Shown here piece after piece: positions 1 through 11,132 of a stretch of DNA of 64,000 bases. The notes below the pieces were generated by a model that saw nothing but the letters and a program-made list of their open reading frames with translations, did no database searches and was not told the DNA's origin. The position numbers and the translations under genes are program-made. Source of the DNA: Entonaema liquescens (lineage: Eukaryota > Ascomycota > Sordariomycetes > Xylariales > Xylariaceae); NCBI GenBank assembly GCA_902805475.1, contig CADCSX010000002.1, positions 2,666,001 to 2,730,000 of the forward strand, in the 5' to 3' direction. Position 1 is the stretch's first letter, and each line of letters starts with the position of its first letter.

Positions 1-20
1 ACCCAACGAGGTGAATATCT

Positions 21-69
21 ATATATGTATATAGGTATATAGGTATATAGGTGTATAGGTATATAGGTA
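21..69. repeat. AT-rich tandem repeat, unit about TATAGGTA
   Basis: An imperfect 8-bp microsatellite of TATAGGTA-like units runs through the start of the window, with one variant unit (GTGTAGGT-like). It is intergenic and I see no coding frame across it. Confidence 0.75.
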
Positions 70-242
70 CGGACTAATTCTATTCTAGTAAGTTTCCCGT
101 CTTTTGCATATTCATACGACGTTACACTATGATATCACAGCTCTTAATGTATAACAATGCATCGTAGCGCTTCACCAAAACACCGTTAAAAGCTTTAACC
201 AATAGAACCCGTAATCCCATAACAACGCCCTAAATCTAATCA

Positions 243-307
243 TAGCCATATTGCAAAAGGCTAACAATCTGAATTCTTAAGCCTTTTAACCCTTTGCAAT
301 ATGGCTA
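243..307. repeat. 18-bp inverted repeat (hairpin) just downstream of the GNAT gene
   Basis: The arms at 243-260 and 290-307 are inverted copies matching at 17 of 18 positions, with a 29-bp spacer. A nested pair (AAAAGGCT near 255, AGCCTTTT near 280) allows an alternative pairing. The right arm ends 14 bp past the stop of the minus-strand acetyltransferase, so it could be a 3'-end or transcript hairpin or the remains of a tiny inverted-repeat element. Confidence 0.6.
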
Positions 308-320
308 GGTATCGTCATTT

Positions 321-932
321 TTATACTTGGTTACCGACTTTCCTTTGCCCCTCCCGCCACTCGTCCTCTAACATGCTATATAGGACATGGTCATGCCAGC
401 CGCCATTAAACCATATGGCCTCACGGTGTTTTCCTTCGCTTGTAAAGCCTAGTTTCTCGTACAATCTCATAGCACCGGTATTAAACGAGAATGTCCCAAT
501 TGAGATGCGATGCAAACCCGCCATCTGGAAACCATACCACAGAGCCCACTCAATAGCTTCGCCGCCGTATCCCTGTCCGCGGTAATCCTTTATAATATCA
601 ATGCTGATATCTGAGCTTCTATGGTGCGCATGATGCAGTGGGCTGGCTTTAAGGCAAACGAGGCCAATAGGTATGGCTTCTTCATGCTTCCCGGCGAGAG
701 ACGTATTCGGTAAGCATATGAGAGCACCAAGAAGGCATTTCTCGATATGCTTGATAAAATCGGCGCTCGCCTTTGTGCTTTCGGGTTTCAAGAGTCCATA
801 GCTAGAGCCAGATTGGGCCTCTGCGTCCCGTTGAATCGAATGAATGAACGCCACATCTGGGGATTGGTCGTTAACAGCACGGTATATAAGACGCTGCGAA
901 CGGAACGGGTCAAACGGTTTTGTTTCGGGCAT
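321..932 (-). CDS. GNAT-family N-acetyltransferase (RimJ/RimL type)
   Basis: Intronless 203-residue protein starting at an ATG. GNAT enzymes move an acetyl group from acetyl-CoA to an amine of a protein or small molecule. The acetyl-CoA loop is seen as DYRGQGYGGEAIEW (R/Q-x-x-G-x-G), followed by the typical helix and a C-terminal NTGAMRLYEKLGF segment, which is the usual end of Acetyltransf_3 domains. The segment PIGLVCL fits beta-strand 4 of the fold. Length is normal for a single-domain GNAT and no signal peptide is seen. The substrate cannot be told from sequence. A short inverted repeat lies directly downstream. Confidence 0.85.
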   Translation of the reverse strand: MPETKPFDPFRSQRLIYRAVNDQSPDVAFIHSIQRDAEAQSGSSYGLLKPESTKASADFIKHIEKCLLGALICLPNTSLAGKHEEAIPIGLVCLKASPLHHAHHRSSDISIDIIKDYRGQGYGGEAIEWALWYGFQMAGLHRISIGTFSFNTGAMRLYEKLGFTSEGKHREAIWFNGGWHDHVLYSMLEDEWREGQRKVGNQV

Positions 933-1427
933 GTTTTTTTCAAGAATTGTTGAAGTGGAACGGTTAAGAAATTTCGAAAAAAATACCGTTGAAAATGTTA
1001 GTCAAGTAGTCATGTCTTATTCTATGATGGAATATGAATATGATATTGTGAAGAGTTGGATTTCACTGGCGATCTGTAAGACAGCGGGCGAACTGCGGTT
1101 TTTAGCGCACTTCGTCCGGCACTCCCCCGCGATAGTACCAATTGCCTGTTTGGGCTCGCCGAGATTGGAACATGACTACCTCTCCATCTAGTTTAGGGTT
1201 GTTAAACCCAACCTGGCAATAGTATATACGTGAATTATTTTCTATAAAGGTCTATTTGAATTGAATATTTATATAGATAAGTGTAGACCAACTCTATTCT
1301 TGTAAATATACGACCACTTGTTAGTTTAGGATAAGGCCTGTCTCATTCCTAATAGATCGCCGGACTTACACCCCAGTCCATCAACGAGGTGCCGTATATA
1401 ACTGTGACTAGAATCTCAGCCGACTAT
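933..1427. other. Intergenic, no gene seen
   Basis: AT-rich DNA between two minus-strand genes. It should contain the promoter of the GNAT gene and the 3' region of the protease gene. The small ORF at 844-1191 overlaps the GNAT gene in antisense and has no recognisable domain. Confidence 0.6.
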
Positions 1428-3053
1428 TTAAATCGGAATAACTGTAGACGCTGTTAGATCATATTTACCCGCGAACCCCTTTTATTATCACAGCAACTAC
1501 CAGGTAAGAGGATAAGGGGACGAAAAAGGGGTAAAGATGCGACTGACCTTGTTCTTGGTAATTGGGCCAAATGAGATTTCCGATGTATCCTCAAAGCTTT
1601 GGGCGTCATCTTCCAGTAACTCGAGATCCGTCTCGTCCAGACATTCCATTCCCATTCGTACCTGTTTCCAACTGTTCCCATTATGTATTTGCATTTCAAA
1701 CGGCTTTTCTGGCTGGACGGCTAAACGAGGAATCTTGACTTCGCACTGCGCGTCGAGGTTTTTCGAACACGAGATTTTGTTTTTCCTAGAATCCCATCGT
1801 ACCCAAGGGGTTGTATGATTCGCAGGCCAAATATCTTTGGTGTGGAGGTCCGAAGGTCTCAAGAGGAACCCGTAGCCAGCATCGGATTCTTTACCGGTTG
1901 GTTTTGCCGCCACGGGAACGACATCAAAAAATGTATCCACTTGACCGGGCTTGCCTACACGAACTCGGCCCTCGTTGGATGTATTGTTGTTCTGTGGTAA
2001 GTGGAGGTGCATGCTGAAGGTCGAAGATTTACAGTAGTGGAGTGACTTTCCATGCCAACCAATATGAACCCAATTGAATATGTCGCGCCAGACATTGCAA
2101 TTCAGACGGGTGCCCTTATTTCCTGAACCTTCATCTGTCGCTCCATAGGTACTTATAGATTAATATATTAGCAAGATGTTAAGAACGAAAACAGCAAAGG
2201 TTAACAAGTCTGAGGGGTCGAAAAAAGGGGGTTAACTCACTGAATAGCTATAACAGTTTCCACCCCACGGAATCCTACCCATACAGGTCCGCCGCTCATC
2301 CCTGGTTTAGTATCGGCATCGTAACGGAGCTGGTGTAAATTCGTTCCCACGCATCTGCCCTCCGATCTCCGCGGTGACTTCTCAGGAGGCGAGTCATCTG
2401 GTGTATACCCACAAACATATACCATACGATCCTGGAGCACGTCTTTGTCCTCGTACTCACCATAACTTAGACCTTTCCCTACCTGCGGCGGAAAGCCTAG
2501 CATGAGGTGAAACCCAAACCCGCGATACCGTTTAGATGGGGGTCGCTCCAAGAGTATGACTCCATAGTCATAGATTTCCATTAAATCATCAGGGTCCTCA
2601 AAATACTTCTTGCATACACGAATCATGTTAGGTGTTACAGGAATATCTTTTCCTTCGAAGGAATCATTAACGATCCTAATGTTGGCGCAATAATGCTGTG
2701 GTTGATCAACGAGATTGTGTCCAGCTGTGAGGATTACATCATAGGAGGCGTTGGGAACATTAACGTAGAATCCATTGCCATGTTTCTCGTCTTTACAAGT
2801 CAATGTCGAACATTCGCACCAAACCTCTCAAATCTCAAGGCATTAGGGGATGGCTTTACTCACTTCCAAGCTTCTCAAAACTTAACTTAACCACCCAGTC
2901 TTCCCATCTGCGTGCCGGCGTGGACAGATCTATCCCAAAACGCTCTGCTGCCCGCGGTTCATCATTCCGCTGAGTCGAATGCCAAAATTCTCTAGGGAGC
3001 TCAAATGTTTTCAGATCGAAATCCGTGAAGTCTCGCTGCTCATCATTTCCCAT
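1428..3053 (-). CDS. Trypsin-like (S1 fold) serine protease, cytosolic type
   Basis: Modelled as 3053-2864, 2826-2241, 2151-1548 and 1478-1428 (476 residues, all phases agree). The last intron (GTCAGT donor) is the least certain; without it the frame stops at 1497, also at 476 residues. The catalytic triad is visible: His100 in LTAGHNLV, Asp150 in YDYGV and Ser241 in KPGMSGGPVW. The exon 2/3 join restores the conserved run after the protease core (IAIH-TYG, then NKGTRLN). No signal peptide, so it is likely intracellular, like the V8/DegP-like proteases common in fungal accessory genomes. The C-terminal 180 residues resemble no domain I know. Substrate unknown. Confidence 0.75.
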
Positions 3054-3470
3054 AGTTTAGGTAGGTAGGTAAGAAGGCCTCGGGCTCGTCTCTTTTATTG
3101 AAATATGCTATTAAGATTTGATCAGTGTGAAGAGTCTGGGAACCGGGACAAAAGAACTGATTAAATAATAAAGCGGAATACTAACTTAATAAATGTTTAT
3201 GGTGGGCCACGTCTAGGGAAATGAGGTTTAGCTATGTCTACCTCCTATACATATGTTCAACTTCGTGGCATACTACCACCTAATGACAACCCAACTGACG
3301 CTATATGCGATCAGGTACACCAACATGCATAATCTGGTACTATCACACCAATGAAATATCCACACAATTACTTCGAAGACATCAATTACAGGAACTTCCC
3401 TGATAGGAGTCATGGATCAGTGCAGCCCTAGGATAAAATAGGTAATTTGCTATCCTTTCGGCATCTAGGT
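3054..3470. other. Intergenic, no gene seen
   Basis: Promoter side of the protease gene (a GTAGGTAGGTAGG run lies just upstream of its start) and the 3' side of the next minus-strand gene. No ORF with support. Confidence 0.55.
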
Positions 3471-4535
3471 CTACACCAAGAGGCCAGTGTTATCAATCCA
3501 GTAGGTATCAGTTCCATCCCCCTAATATCAGAACCAGATCGTGATCTTCCTTTTGGAAACTCTTACCTTCCGAGCCCCTTTCCATGAAACTCTCCATCCA
3601 GCCTGCGCCTTACTTGAAGGAATAAGCTTGCCGTCATTCTCCACTTTACCCAGACAGGTCTTTTCCTTCTCTCCATTGATATTCCACAAGGAGCCATCTG
3701 TAAGGAAGTAGCTCTGGAGGGAGCCTGTCTCGAGGTCCTCCGTAATGCTAAAGTTATCAATAGGAGTGCTGAACTTGGCGTTATTAAGTACATTGGCTAA
3801 ATATACGAAGAAATGCCCCCCTTTGTTAGCAGAAACACTTCAATGAGGAAGCTGGAGCATAAGGGTATGTCCTCTCACCTTTCCAGTTGCCAGTAAGGGG
3901 GTCCAAAACAAGGTAGCTGATCCCAGAGCCTTTCTCGACGTAGAAGAGATGAAGCTTATCATCGATAACTTCAAGGCACTGGGGTGTTCCCAAAACAGGT
4001 GTAGCTTTAAGAGGACCAAAAGAAGCCCACTCGTTCTCACCCGTGCTCATTAAGACTGCCAGGCAGCCAGTCTCATCCTGGTAAGAGACCACAATCTCTT
4101 CCCCGGGACCAATGATAGCACTTAGCTTACTCTTGGGACTTGTCGTGATGTTCCACTTATCACCAAGTGGTGTCTCTTCCCAATCTTCCGCATCTTCGTC
4201 GTATGCATAACAGCGCACGACATTATCTTCATCAATGAAAATAACGAGACGCTACAGACCCCCAGTATCGGATTAGCAAATGCACGTATAACTCCACAGT
4301 AAGACAAGACCCAACTTACGGGAGTTTCTTCCGAGCCGAGCAGATATGAGGCTGATGTATCATTTCTTACGCCTGACGCAATGATGTTCTCGCTCTCGAC
4401 TACATCACCCACCCAGTACCTCTCGACGAGGTCCCCGTCTCTCACGCTTAGAACGTAAATCCCTTCACCCTCATCGTTTGGGAGCTTTACTGAACCAGCA
4501 GCAGCAAGGGAACGAGCAAGGTATTGAACACTCAT
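3471..4535 (-). CDS. Fungal fucose-specific-lectin-like beta-propeller protein
   Basis: Four exons: 4535-4320, 4251-3879, 3796-3567 and 3521-3471, all phases consistent, giving 289 residues. The protein is built of short repeated beta-blades with recurrent aromatic/acidic patterns (RLVIFIDED, EIVVSYQDE, KLHLFYVEKGSG, YFLTDGSLWNI). This resembles the six-bladed fungal fucose-specific lectins (AAL type, about 310 residues). The final exon ends TYWIDNTGLLV. Sugar-binding residues cannot be assigned with certainty, so the lectin role is a family-level inference. No signal peptide, which is usual for this lectin class. Confidence 0.55.
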
Positions 4536-5636
4536 GATGAAAAGAATTGAATAGAACTGGTAATAAACCTGTACAAAGTTGTTTACCTAGAGGTACTTCT
4601 CCTATTCATAGTAATGCCTGTGCATTTATAATGAAATTTATTCCTCAGTCTCCCAGTTGAGCCTCACGATACCCGAAAAGAAAATCATCATTCGAATGAT
4701 GACGCTCTTGTGGGGGGTAAGTCTATTTGCGTACCATCTTTGTTGATTGGTGAAGTAGTCAGCTGAAAAGAACCCCCCACTGTTCCCCTTTAGGAAATAT
4801 CGTGAAGATGAGCGTGGGACTCATGCAACGCAGGTGCTTCTAATGACATACTTGAGGCTCTTGAAGAATTGCTTGGATAGAATCAGTTGCGGATCGGACG
4901 ATCGTAGGCTTGGAGGACATATGCGCAAAAAGCGTTGGCCGCCGACTCAGTGAAGACTTTTGAGAATAGCCTATGGTGCATAGGGTGCCAAAGCTAATAC
5001 TGGCTAGGTGGGTGTTGTTGGGCACCATATTTCCCATCAGGCGCAAAGTGCTCCATTCTAACCGAATCGCTTATCTGTACTGAATCCTACACAAGAAGAA
5101 TCCCCCACCAGACGAGATACTGACGTTTTGGATCAATGTGACGCTCAACTGCAAATATTCCAAGAGACGATAGAACTGCAACCACGTGTACAATGAATAG
5201 AATCTTCATAGATATTACTTTTTCGGCATCTGTAGCCTCACTCATCCTCCTTTCATACACCGAGATCAACGCCCAATGCTAAGGTATGGGTTGCATCACC
5301 ATTCTCACCTGGACAGCCTACTACCAAAATAGGACAAGTGATTTACATACGACGTTTTCATAGGTGTTGACGAATATACCAGAAAATTACCAGACGTTGA
5401 TTTGAAGGATGTAAAATAGTATGGCTTTTATGGGATGAGGCTCAAAATGAAGGCAGCAGAGGTAAGGAAGGGAGGAGAGAGAGGCATGGAAAATTTTCAC
5501 TAAGTTAACTTGAGGCTCAATTGTCACGATTTGTATTTATATAGAGGCAATTCAGTAGGTATTAGGCTATGCATCAGCAAGAAAAGCCAAGTCCTCATAT
5601 CCAAACCTCCCAAATAACTGTACAACTCCCTCCAAG
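4536..5636. other. Intergenic; one doubtful 60-residue ORF
   Basis: Between two divergent genes, so it holds both promoters. A minus-strand ORF at 5087-5269 could encode a 60-residue peptide with one hydrophobic helix (ILFIVHVVAVLSSLGIFAV). It has no family match I recognise and may be a relic or chance. Confidence 0.4.
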
Positions 5637-7443
5637 ATGTCTCTTTACACTGACGCTTCAACCGGCGCCCTTTCGGAAACATCGTTAGATGCTTACTTAC
5701 AAACTTGCAAAATCAACGAACCCAGCACTGAGAGAGGAAACGGCACCTTTGGTCTAACACCACTTGCCGTAGCTGCGCGAAATGGGCATGCCGATCTTGT
5801 CAGGCTTCTCCTTGAGAAAGGTGCCTCGGTAGATGCTTGTTCATCACAGCTCCGCACACCTTTGTGGATCGTGACGGCACGAGGGCAAGGCGACAACCGG
5901 GCCGAGATCGTCCAGCTTTTGCTAAGATACGGGGCCAACCCAACAGCCACCTCGACTCTGCAAAACGGATCGACACCTCTCGAGAATGAGCTTAACCAGC
6001 AAAAGGACCCTGAAGTGATTCAGCTCCTTGTCCAGAGTGGTGGCAAGACAGACAAAGCCATAGACTTGGCAAACAGTCTAAGCCGACCTGAAATTAGTGC
6101 CATTATGCAATCATCTGGGCGAGGAGGCAGTATTCTCGAAACTATCGTTAGCCTTATCATAGCTATCATACTGTACATCTTCGGTTGGGTCCACAGTGCA
6201 GCTCTCGCAACCGGCAGCGTCCTGAAGAGATACCCAATTCGTGGCCGCGCAAATAATCCGAGAGTAAAGGAAGTTCTAAAGGTGCAACAATGTACAGCCC
6301 CTATCTCCCCCTATTCGTGAGCTAACCTTCCCCTCTAGGGACTACCACAGCCGAAGACTAAGGACGAGTTCGAGCAGAGCATTGGTGATTTCGTTGCTAA
6401 GCACAAGTTGGGCAAACTGTTCAGAGCTGGTAGCGAGAAGTTACTGGAGAGTATTGCTGCTAAAGCCGTCGAGGTCCAGAAGGATGAGACGTCAGCCTTG
6501 GGTCAACCGGAGAACACCGAGAACCTCATCAAACTCGCTCTTTACCAGCCTGTCATCTATTGCGGTAAGAACTCCGATTACGAGAAGTGAATAATAAGCT
6601 AATTTACACTCCTAGACGATAGTGGGTCAATGGACCCCAAGGTCAACCATGATGGAGAAGACCGCATGGGGGACCAGCGAGCCCTAGTTCGACGGGTTGC
6701 GTCGATATGCACTAAGATAGTGCCCGATGATCTCGGTGTTCATCTTCGACTCATAAACGGCCAGCCAGATAAGACTGACGACCTGAGGGAGAACGAAATC
6801 GAGGATATCATGAATAAAGTTAGGCCTCAAGGATGCACGGAAATCGGGATTCAGCTACGCGATCGAATCCTTCAGCCTCTCTTATATTCCCAGTATAATG
6901 AGAATGTAAAGAACCTTAAGAGGCCCTTGTTCATCTCGATCATCACAGACGGGGTTCCATACGGTGGACAGGGGTCTTCGGAGACGCGACACACGCTCAG
7001 AGATGAGATCAAGAGGTGCCAGGAGTACTTGCTTGAAAATGGACTTCCATCTCGAAGTAAGTAAAATATCCACGCCTCTACTCTATTAGAAAGCTTTCTA
7101 ACCTACTTCGAAGCTGTGGTCTTCCAAATCAGTCAGATCGGCAGCGACCAAAATTCAAAGGAATTCCTACAGAAGTTGAGGGAAGAGAATCTTGAGAATG
7201 TGTACATCACAGCACGTAAGCTATGCGACTTGACACTAAGATGAGTATCTACTGACGTAGATGATTAGAACAACTGGACTCGAAGTTCCGAGAACTCAGG
7301 AACAATGAGAGGGATCTCGAAGCTTGGGTAAGAATCCCCATTTAACCCCCCTTCCCCCGCAAGTGTGCTAAAAAGGGGCTAACCACATAATCTAGCTGTT
7401 CGAAACTCTCCTCGAACCCATTCTTGACAGAAAGTCTGGTTAG
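5637..7443 (+). CDS. Ankyrin-repeat / transmembrane / von Willebrand A-domain protein
   Basis: Six exons: 5637-6281, 6339-6564, 6616-7056, 7114-7215, 7269-7327 and 7396-7443, giving 506 residues with every phase in register. Residues about 36-135 form ankyrin repeats (GLTPLAVAARNGHADLVRLLLEKGA is a full consensus half-repeat). Residues about 166-188 are a strongly hydrophobic helix (ETIVSLIIAIILYIFGW). From residue about 287 follows a vWA domain: the MIDAS motif D291-x-S293-x-S295 (DDSGSMD) is exactly rebuilt across the exon 2/3 join, and IITDGVP supplies the second metal-site loop. A membrane-anchored protein with a metal-dependent adhesion domain is plausible. Topology and partner are unknown. 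Confidence 0.85.
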
Positions 7444-7758
7444 ACTCCCACTGTCGAGCAACCAACCACCAAAACTTACACATGAACCCTGATTGGAGGT
7501 GTGGTTTTAGGGATTAGGGTCTACAAAAATGCGGCGAAGGAAAGGGTCGGATTCGGGTTTTGTTTTGTTGTTGTTTTTTGGGGCGATTAGCTTACGCACG
7601 GATATCCTCACGATACTATCTTACGACAGATTTCCTTTGTCACATAACGAATTTTCTTTATTCCTTTAGTTTAACTCTAGTTTTGGGAGGCTCAGTCCAC
7701 TGATAGTGGTAAAAGCTCAATATAAAGTACCTACATTGTTCGGAATCAATGGAAGAGT

Positions 7759-9510
7759 TCAACGGATTAGACTGCGCCATGATTTCCTCCCTCGTTCTGA
7801 GGCCTTCCCAGATATTTCATTTCCGAAACTCCAAACAGTGTATGACTGTCTGATTATTAAAACCAGGAAGTCGTCGTCACCTACTAACCTCTTAACGCCA
7901 GGAACCAATGGGGATACATTGTCAATATTTTCGACAGGGGCCTTGTCGTATCTAGGGTTAGAATCAAGTGCAAAGTCCGCACCAATCGATTCAAAATTCT
8001 GCTTCTCAGAACATACTCGCCGTCTTCGCCATAGACCACCTCTTCCTGTGGGGATTGTTGTGTAAATAGGAGGAAGATGTGATTTGTCGCAAGGATGCGC
8101 AGCACCACCACAGGGAGGAAGTGATAAAATAGGACCTAACGCACTATCTGTGTCTGTTGCAGCTATTCGATCGTTCCAAATTTGACATGCGCTTCTATGA
8201 CTGCTATGGTGATAATGGGGTATCGTGAAAGACTTCGTATAAATATTAAAACACACCGATATAAGACTGTCGCCCATGGGATAACATGCAGTTTCGTGGG
8301 CTCCAGAATTTAGAATCTGAGAGGTAGCGGGGAATATGGCCTGCATTAAGCAATATCCGCCGTAAGAATCTACTTTTTCCCACCGGAGGTTTGTAAAGTC
8401 AAGGGACTCCATGGTGGAGTCGGGAAAAGTACTCCTGTCTAAACTGTAGGTTTCGGTAAGTACACCGTTGCGGATTTGGTGCACTCGGAGCTGCTTCCCA
8501 GGAGCAGGCGTGAGGGTAATGACAAAAAAGACATTATCCTCAGTGGGGGAAATAATAAAGTCTAGAAGCATCCCGTTTTGCACGAGGCGTGAGCCAGCGT
8601 TATGAGAAGCAACAAGTTGTCCAGGAGTAAAGTCGTATATATGAGATGTTCCAAGAGGACCCTTGATGTAGCAGCCGGTTACATCAACATGTTCAGGTTC
8701 TCGGTCAAATTTCCAAATAAAGAGCTCTGAATTCTTAGTTACGATGAGGACAGTTTCTCCTTCCGCAATGCAGCGAACAAATTCTTCCGGAACTCTAGTA
8801 GAATGAAGCCGGTCTAGTTCGAGATGCCACGCATGTAGCGTCCTTCCACGTCCCATGAGTAGTAGTTTACCGCTCATAGCAGTCTTAAACCCCTGTTTCT
8901 CTCCTCGATGGTTTGGGAAAATGTATGCTCGTCGCTTTCTCGTGCGTAGATCATCGACAACAGCAAAATAAGGAAGGACGTACGCTTCTGGCCACCAGGC
9001 TATTCGGCCATTGTTGTACATCATAAAACGTGGAAAATAAGTACCGTCATCAAATTCTAAATCTTCCACGTCGTCGTAGCAGTGCACGCCTCCTTCCAGC
9101 TCTGGGACGGCTTTGCTAAGCGTAAAGAAACGATCGGAACCCAAACACATTTCATGATGTAAGGCGGATGCGAATCTGCCACTCACTCTCCTCTGAATTT
9201 TATGTAAAATGCATCGGAACATCTCACCCAGATCTTGACCGTCGGTAGCCGAATTGCGGATGTGATTCTCTAACCCCGGAAACCACCGCCGAGAGAGCTT
9301 GGGCCATACTTCGTCACTTAACCAAATGCTGCGCCAATGACGGCACGCACTGAGACCTGCGTCTATATCCTTCGGCTCAAGATAGACAAGGATGAGAACA
9401 TGCATCTCAAAGGGAAGACGACTAATGATATCAAGCTTTATGCCTCTCGAACTCGAAGAAGAGGTACGCGCACTCCCTGAGTGTCGTAGTTGGGTTAAAA
9501 GCGACTTCAT
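7759..9510 (-). CDS. F-box protein
   Basis: Single-exon 583-residue protein. An N-terminal F-box is seen at about residues 28-75 (SRLPFEMHVLILVYLEPKDI, then CRHWRSIWLSDEVWPKL). F-box proteins bridge a substrate to SKP1 in SCF ubiquitin ligases. The remaining 500 residues contain repeated beta-rich stretches (GKLLLMGRGRTLHAWHLE, GETVLIVTKNSELFIWKF) that look like an irregular propeller, a common partner fold for fungal F-boxes. It ends convergently 315 bp from the vWA gene. The target is not predictable. Confidence 0.75.
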   Translation of the reverse strand: MKSLLTQLRHSGSARTSSSSSRGIKLDIISRLPFEMHVLILVYLEPKDIDAGLSACRHWRSIWLSDEVWPKLSRRWFPGLENHIRNSATDGQDLGEMFRCILHKIQRRVSGRFASALHHEMCLGSDRFFTLSKAVPELEGGVHCYDDVEDLEFDDGTYFPRFMMYNNGRIAWWPEAYVLPYFAVVDDLRTRKRRAYIFPNHRGEKQGFKTAMSGKLLLMGRGRTLHAWHLELDRLHSTRVPEEFVRCIAEGETVLIVTKNSELFIWKFDREPEHVDVTGCYIKGPLGTSHIYDFTPGQLVASHNAGSRLVQNGMLLDFIISPTEDNVFFVITLTPAPGKQLRVHQIRNGVLTETYSLDRSTFPDSTMESLDFTNLRWEKVDSYGGYCLMQAIFPATSQILNSGAHETACYPMGDSLISVCFNIYTKSFTIPHYHHSSHRSACQIWNDRIAATDTDSALGPILSLPPCGGAAHPCDKSHLPPIYTTIPTGRGGLWRRRRVCSEKQNFESIGADFALDSNPRYDKAPVENIDNVSPLVPGVKRLVGDDDFLVLIIRQSYTVWSFGNEISGKASERGRKSWRSLIR

Positions 9511-11132
9511 GATGCCCTCAGCCCTCAGCCCTAAACCATAGGGCCTTAACCAATAAAATAGAATTCCGATGTTTCCGCGAATAACCTAGAGTATATTTCC
9601 GTTGTCGATCTTATTGTCGATCCTAGATATATTATTCCGAGTATGATAGTATGATAGGTAGTATAATAATTATACCTAGCTGGCGACTAAATTACTATAC
9701 TAACAGTCTTTGATCTTTAATTTAAGAAGAGGAACAAACGGTGAAAAGTTGTTGGTTACAAGAGTGACAGCTAATAAAAAAAAGGGTACATCAGCTTACT
9801 ACTCTAAAAATACAGCTGAAGTAACATCGGACGAATTAAGGATTCGGACGGGAAAGGGGGGCTGCCTGAGTTACACAGATCTTATCTAAGAGCGTAGGTA
9901 TGTACCTACATGGTAACATCGCGCATATCGGCTCCGAAGATCTCCCGGTACCTGACTCTTTAGGTTATTTCGTACATAATTGGCGTCATTCATTTCTTAC
10001 CATTTTCAACCAACTCCGATACCCATCTTCTTACCGTCAATTAGTGATCTCTAACATGTAGGACAACTTATACTTCATGTCGCTGTTGATTCGACTTCGA
10101 AAACAATTCAGCGACAGTTTAGTTGAGTGAAGTTCTCGTAGTGCGCGACGCCAAGAAAGAAACAGACGCGAAAAGGACCAGTCCTCGTAACAACGCCCTT
10201 ACAACGAACAACTGATACTCGAACTCTAACAACCAAGTGGTCAACTTAACTAGTATTAGGTATCCCTGAGAGGATTATTCCACGCATATCTTCAAAGATA
10301 ACTGCGATCGCTATTGAGGTGGTCAGTTAAGCTCTTAACATGCAAACCTAACGTGTTAGGTATGCTAGGAGGTTTTCTACCATTCCCAACAAGCTAACCC
10401 TTCGCCAGCTTATTTTATACATGAGGCCATGCATCCATATATTAGAAAGATTGGGAGAAATCCTACTGGCCGTTTTGGAGAGATCACGTTGAGCTATACT
10501 ACACTAAACACAGGTAGAACTAGAAACTAGCTTAACGGTTTACAAGGCAATCCTAGCTACCAGTCATAAAGAATACAAGTCACGATCATCAAAATCTCAG
10601 ATACAGGCATGTTGCCATTCTTCGATAAATGCATAAAGAGCTGCTAAGTCCAAAAGCATGAGGCTGATTGCAATTCCGGGGGACTCTTGAGCTTCAAAGG
10701 TCTAGGCTGTCTTAGTCTCGCCAAGTTTACAGCTCTAAACAAAACCAAACCCACCACTTAATCTTGATTCAACGCCGCTATTCAAGATGTCTAGCCCATT
10801 TAGACCAAGATGATCGACTCAGTCTCAGCTGAAGCGAACTCTAAGACATTTTCGGCAAGCATGGTGCGCGGCCGCGATATGTTCCAGCCTCACCTATCGA
10901 CCCGGTTCCTTGGTCTCGATCGCTCATTCTCTAAGCTATTAATCATGACTTCCTCTATGTGGTCACCATCCCTATCCAGGACCCTCTACTGGCGTCAAGC
11001 GCCAAATTGATCAGCTTAGGTATTAATACTTGCCATGCCCGACTTACGTCTATCCAATCTCTTTTGTCGGTGATGCGATTCGCCCTCACACATCCTGTCG
11101 CTTCAACGTCTGGTGGCGCTATCTAATTCAAT
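9511..11132. other. Intergenic, no supported gene
   Basis: About 1.6 kb, AT-rich, between divergent genes. A 66-residue ORF at 10810-11010 has no domain or family signal and is left out. It presumably carries the GH55 promoter. Confidence 0.5.

Noticed and set aside
10810..11010. 66-codon ORF upstream of the GH55 gene
   Set aside because: No recognisable domain and no intron-linked continuation; more likely leader or intergenic sequence.
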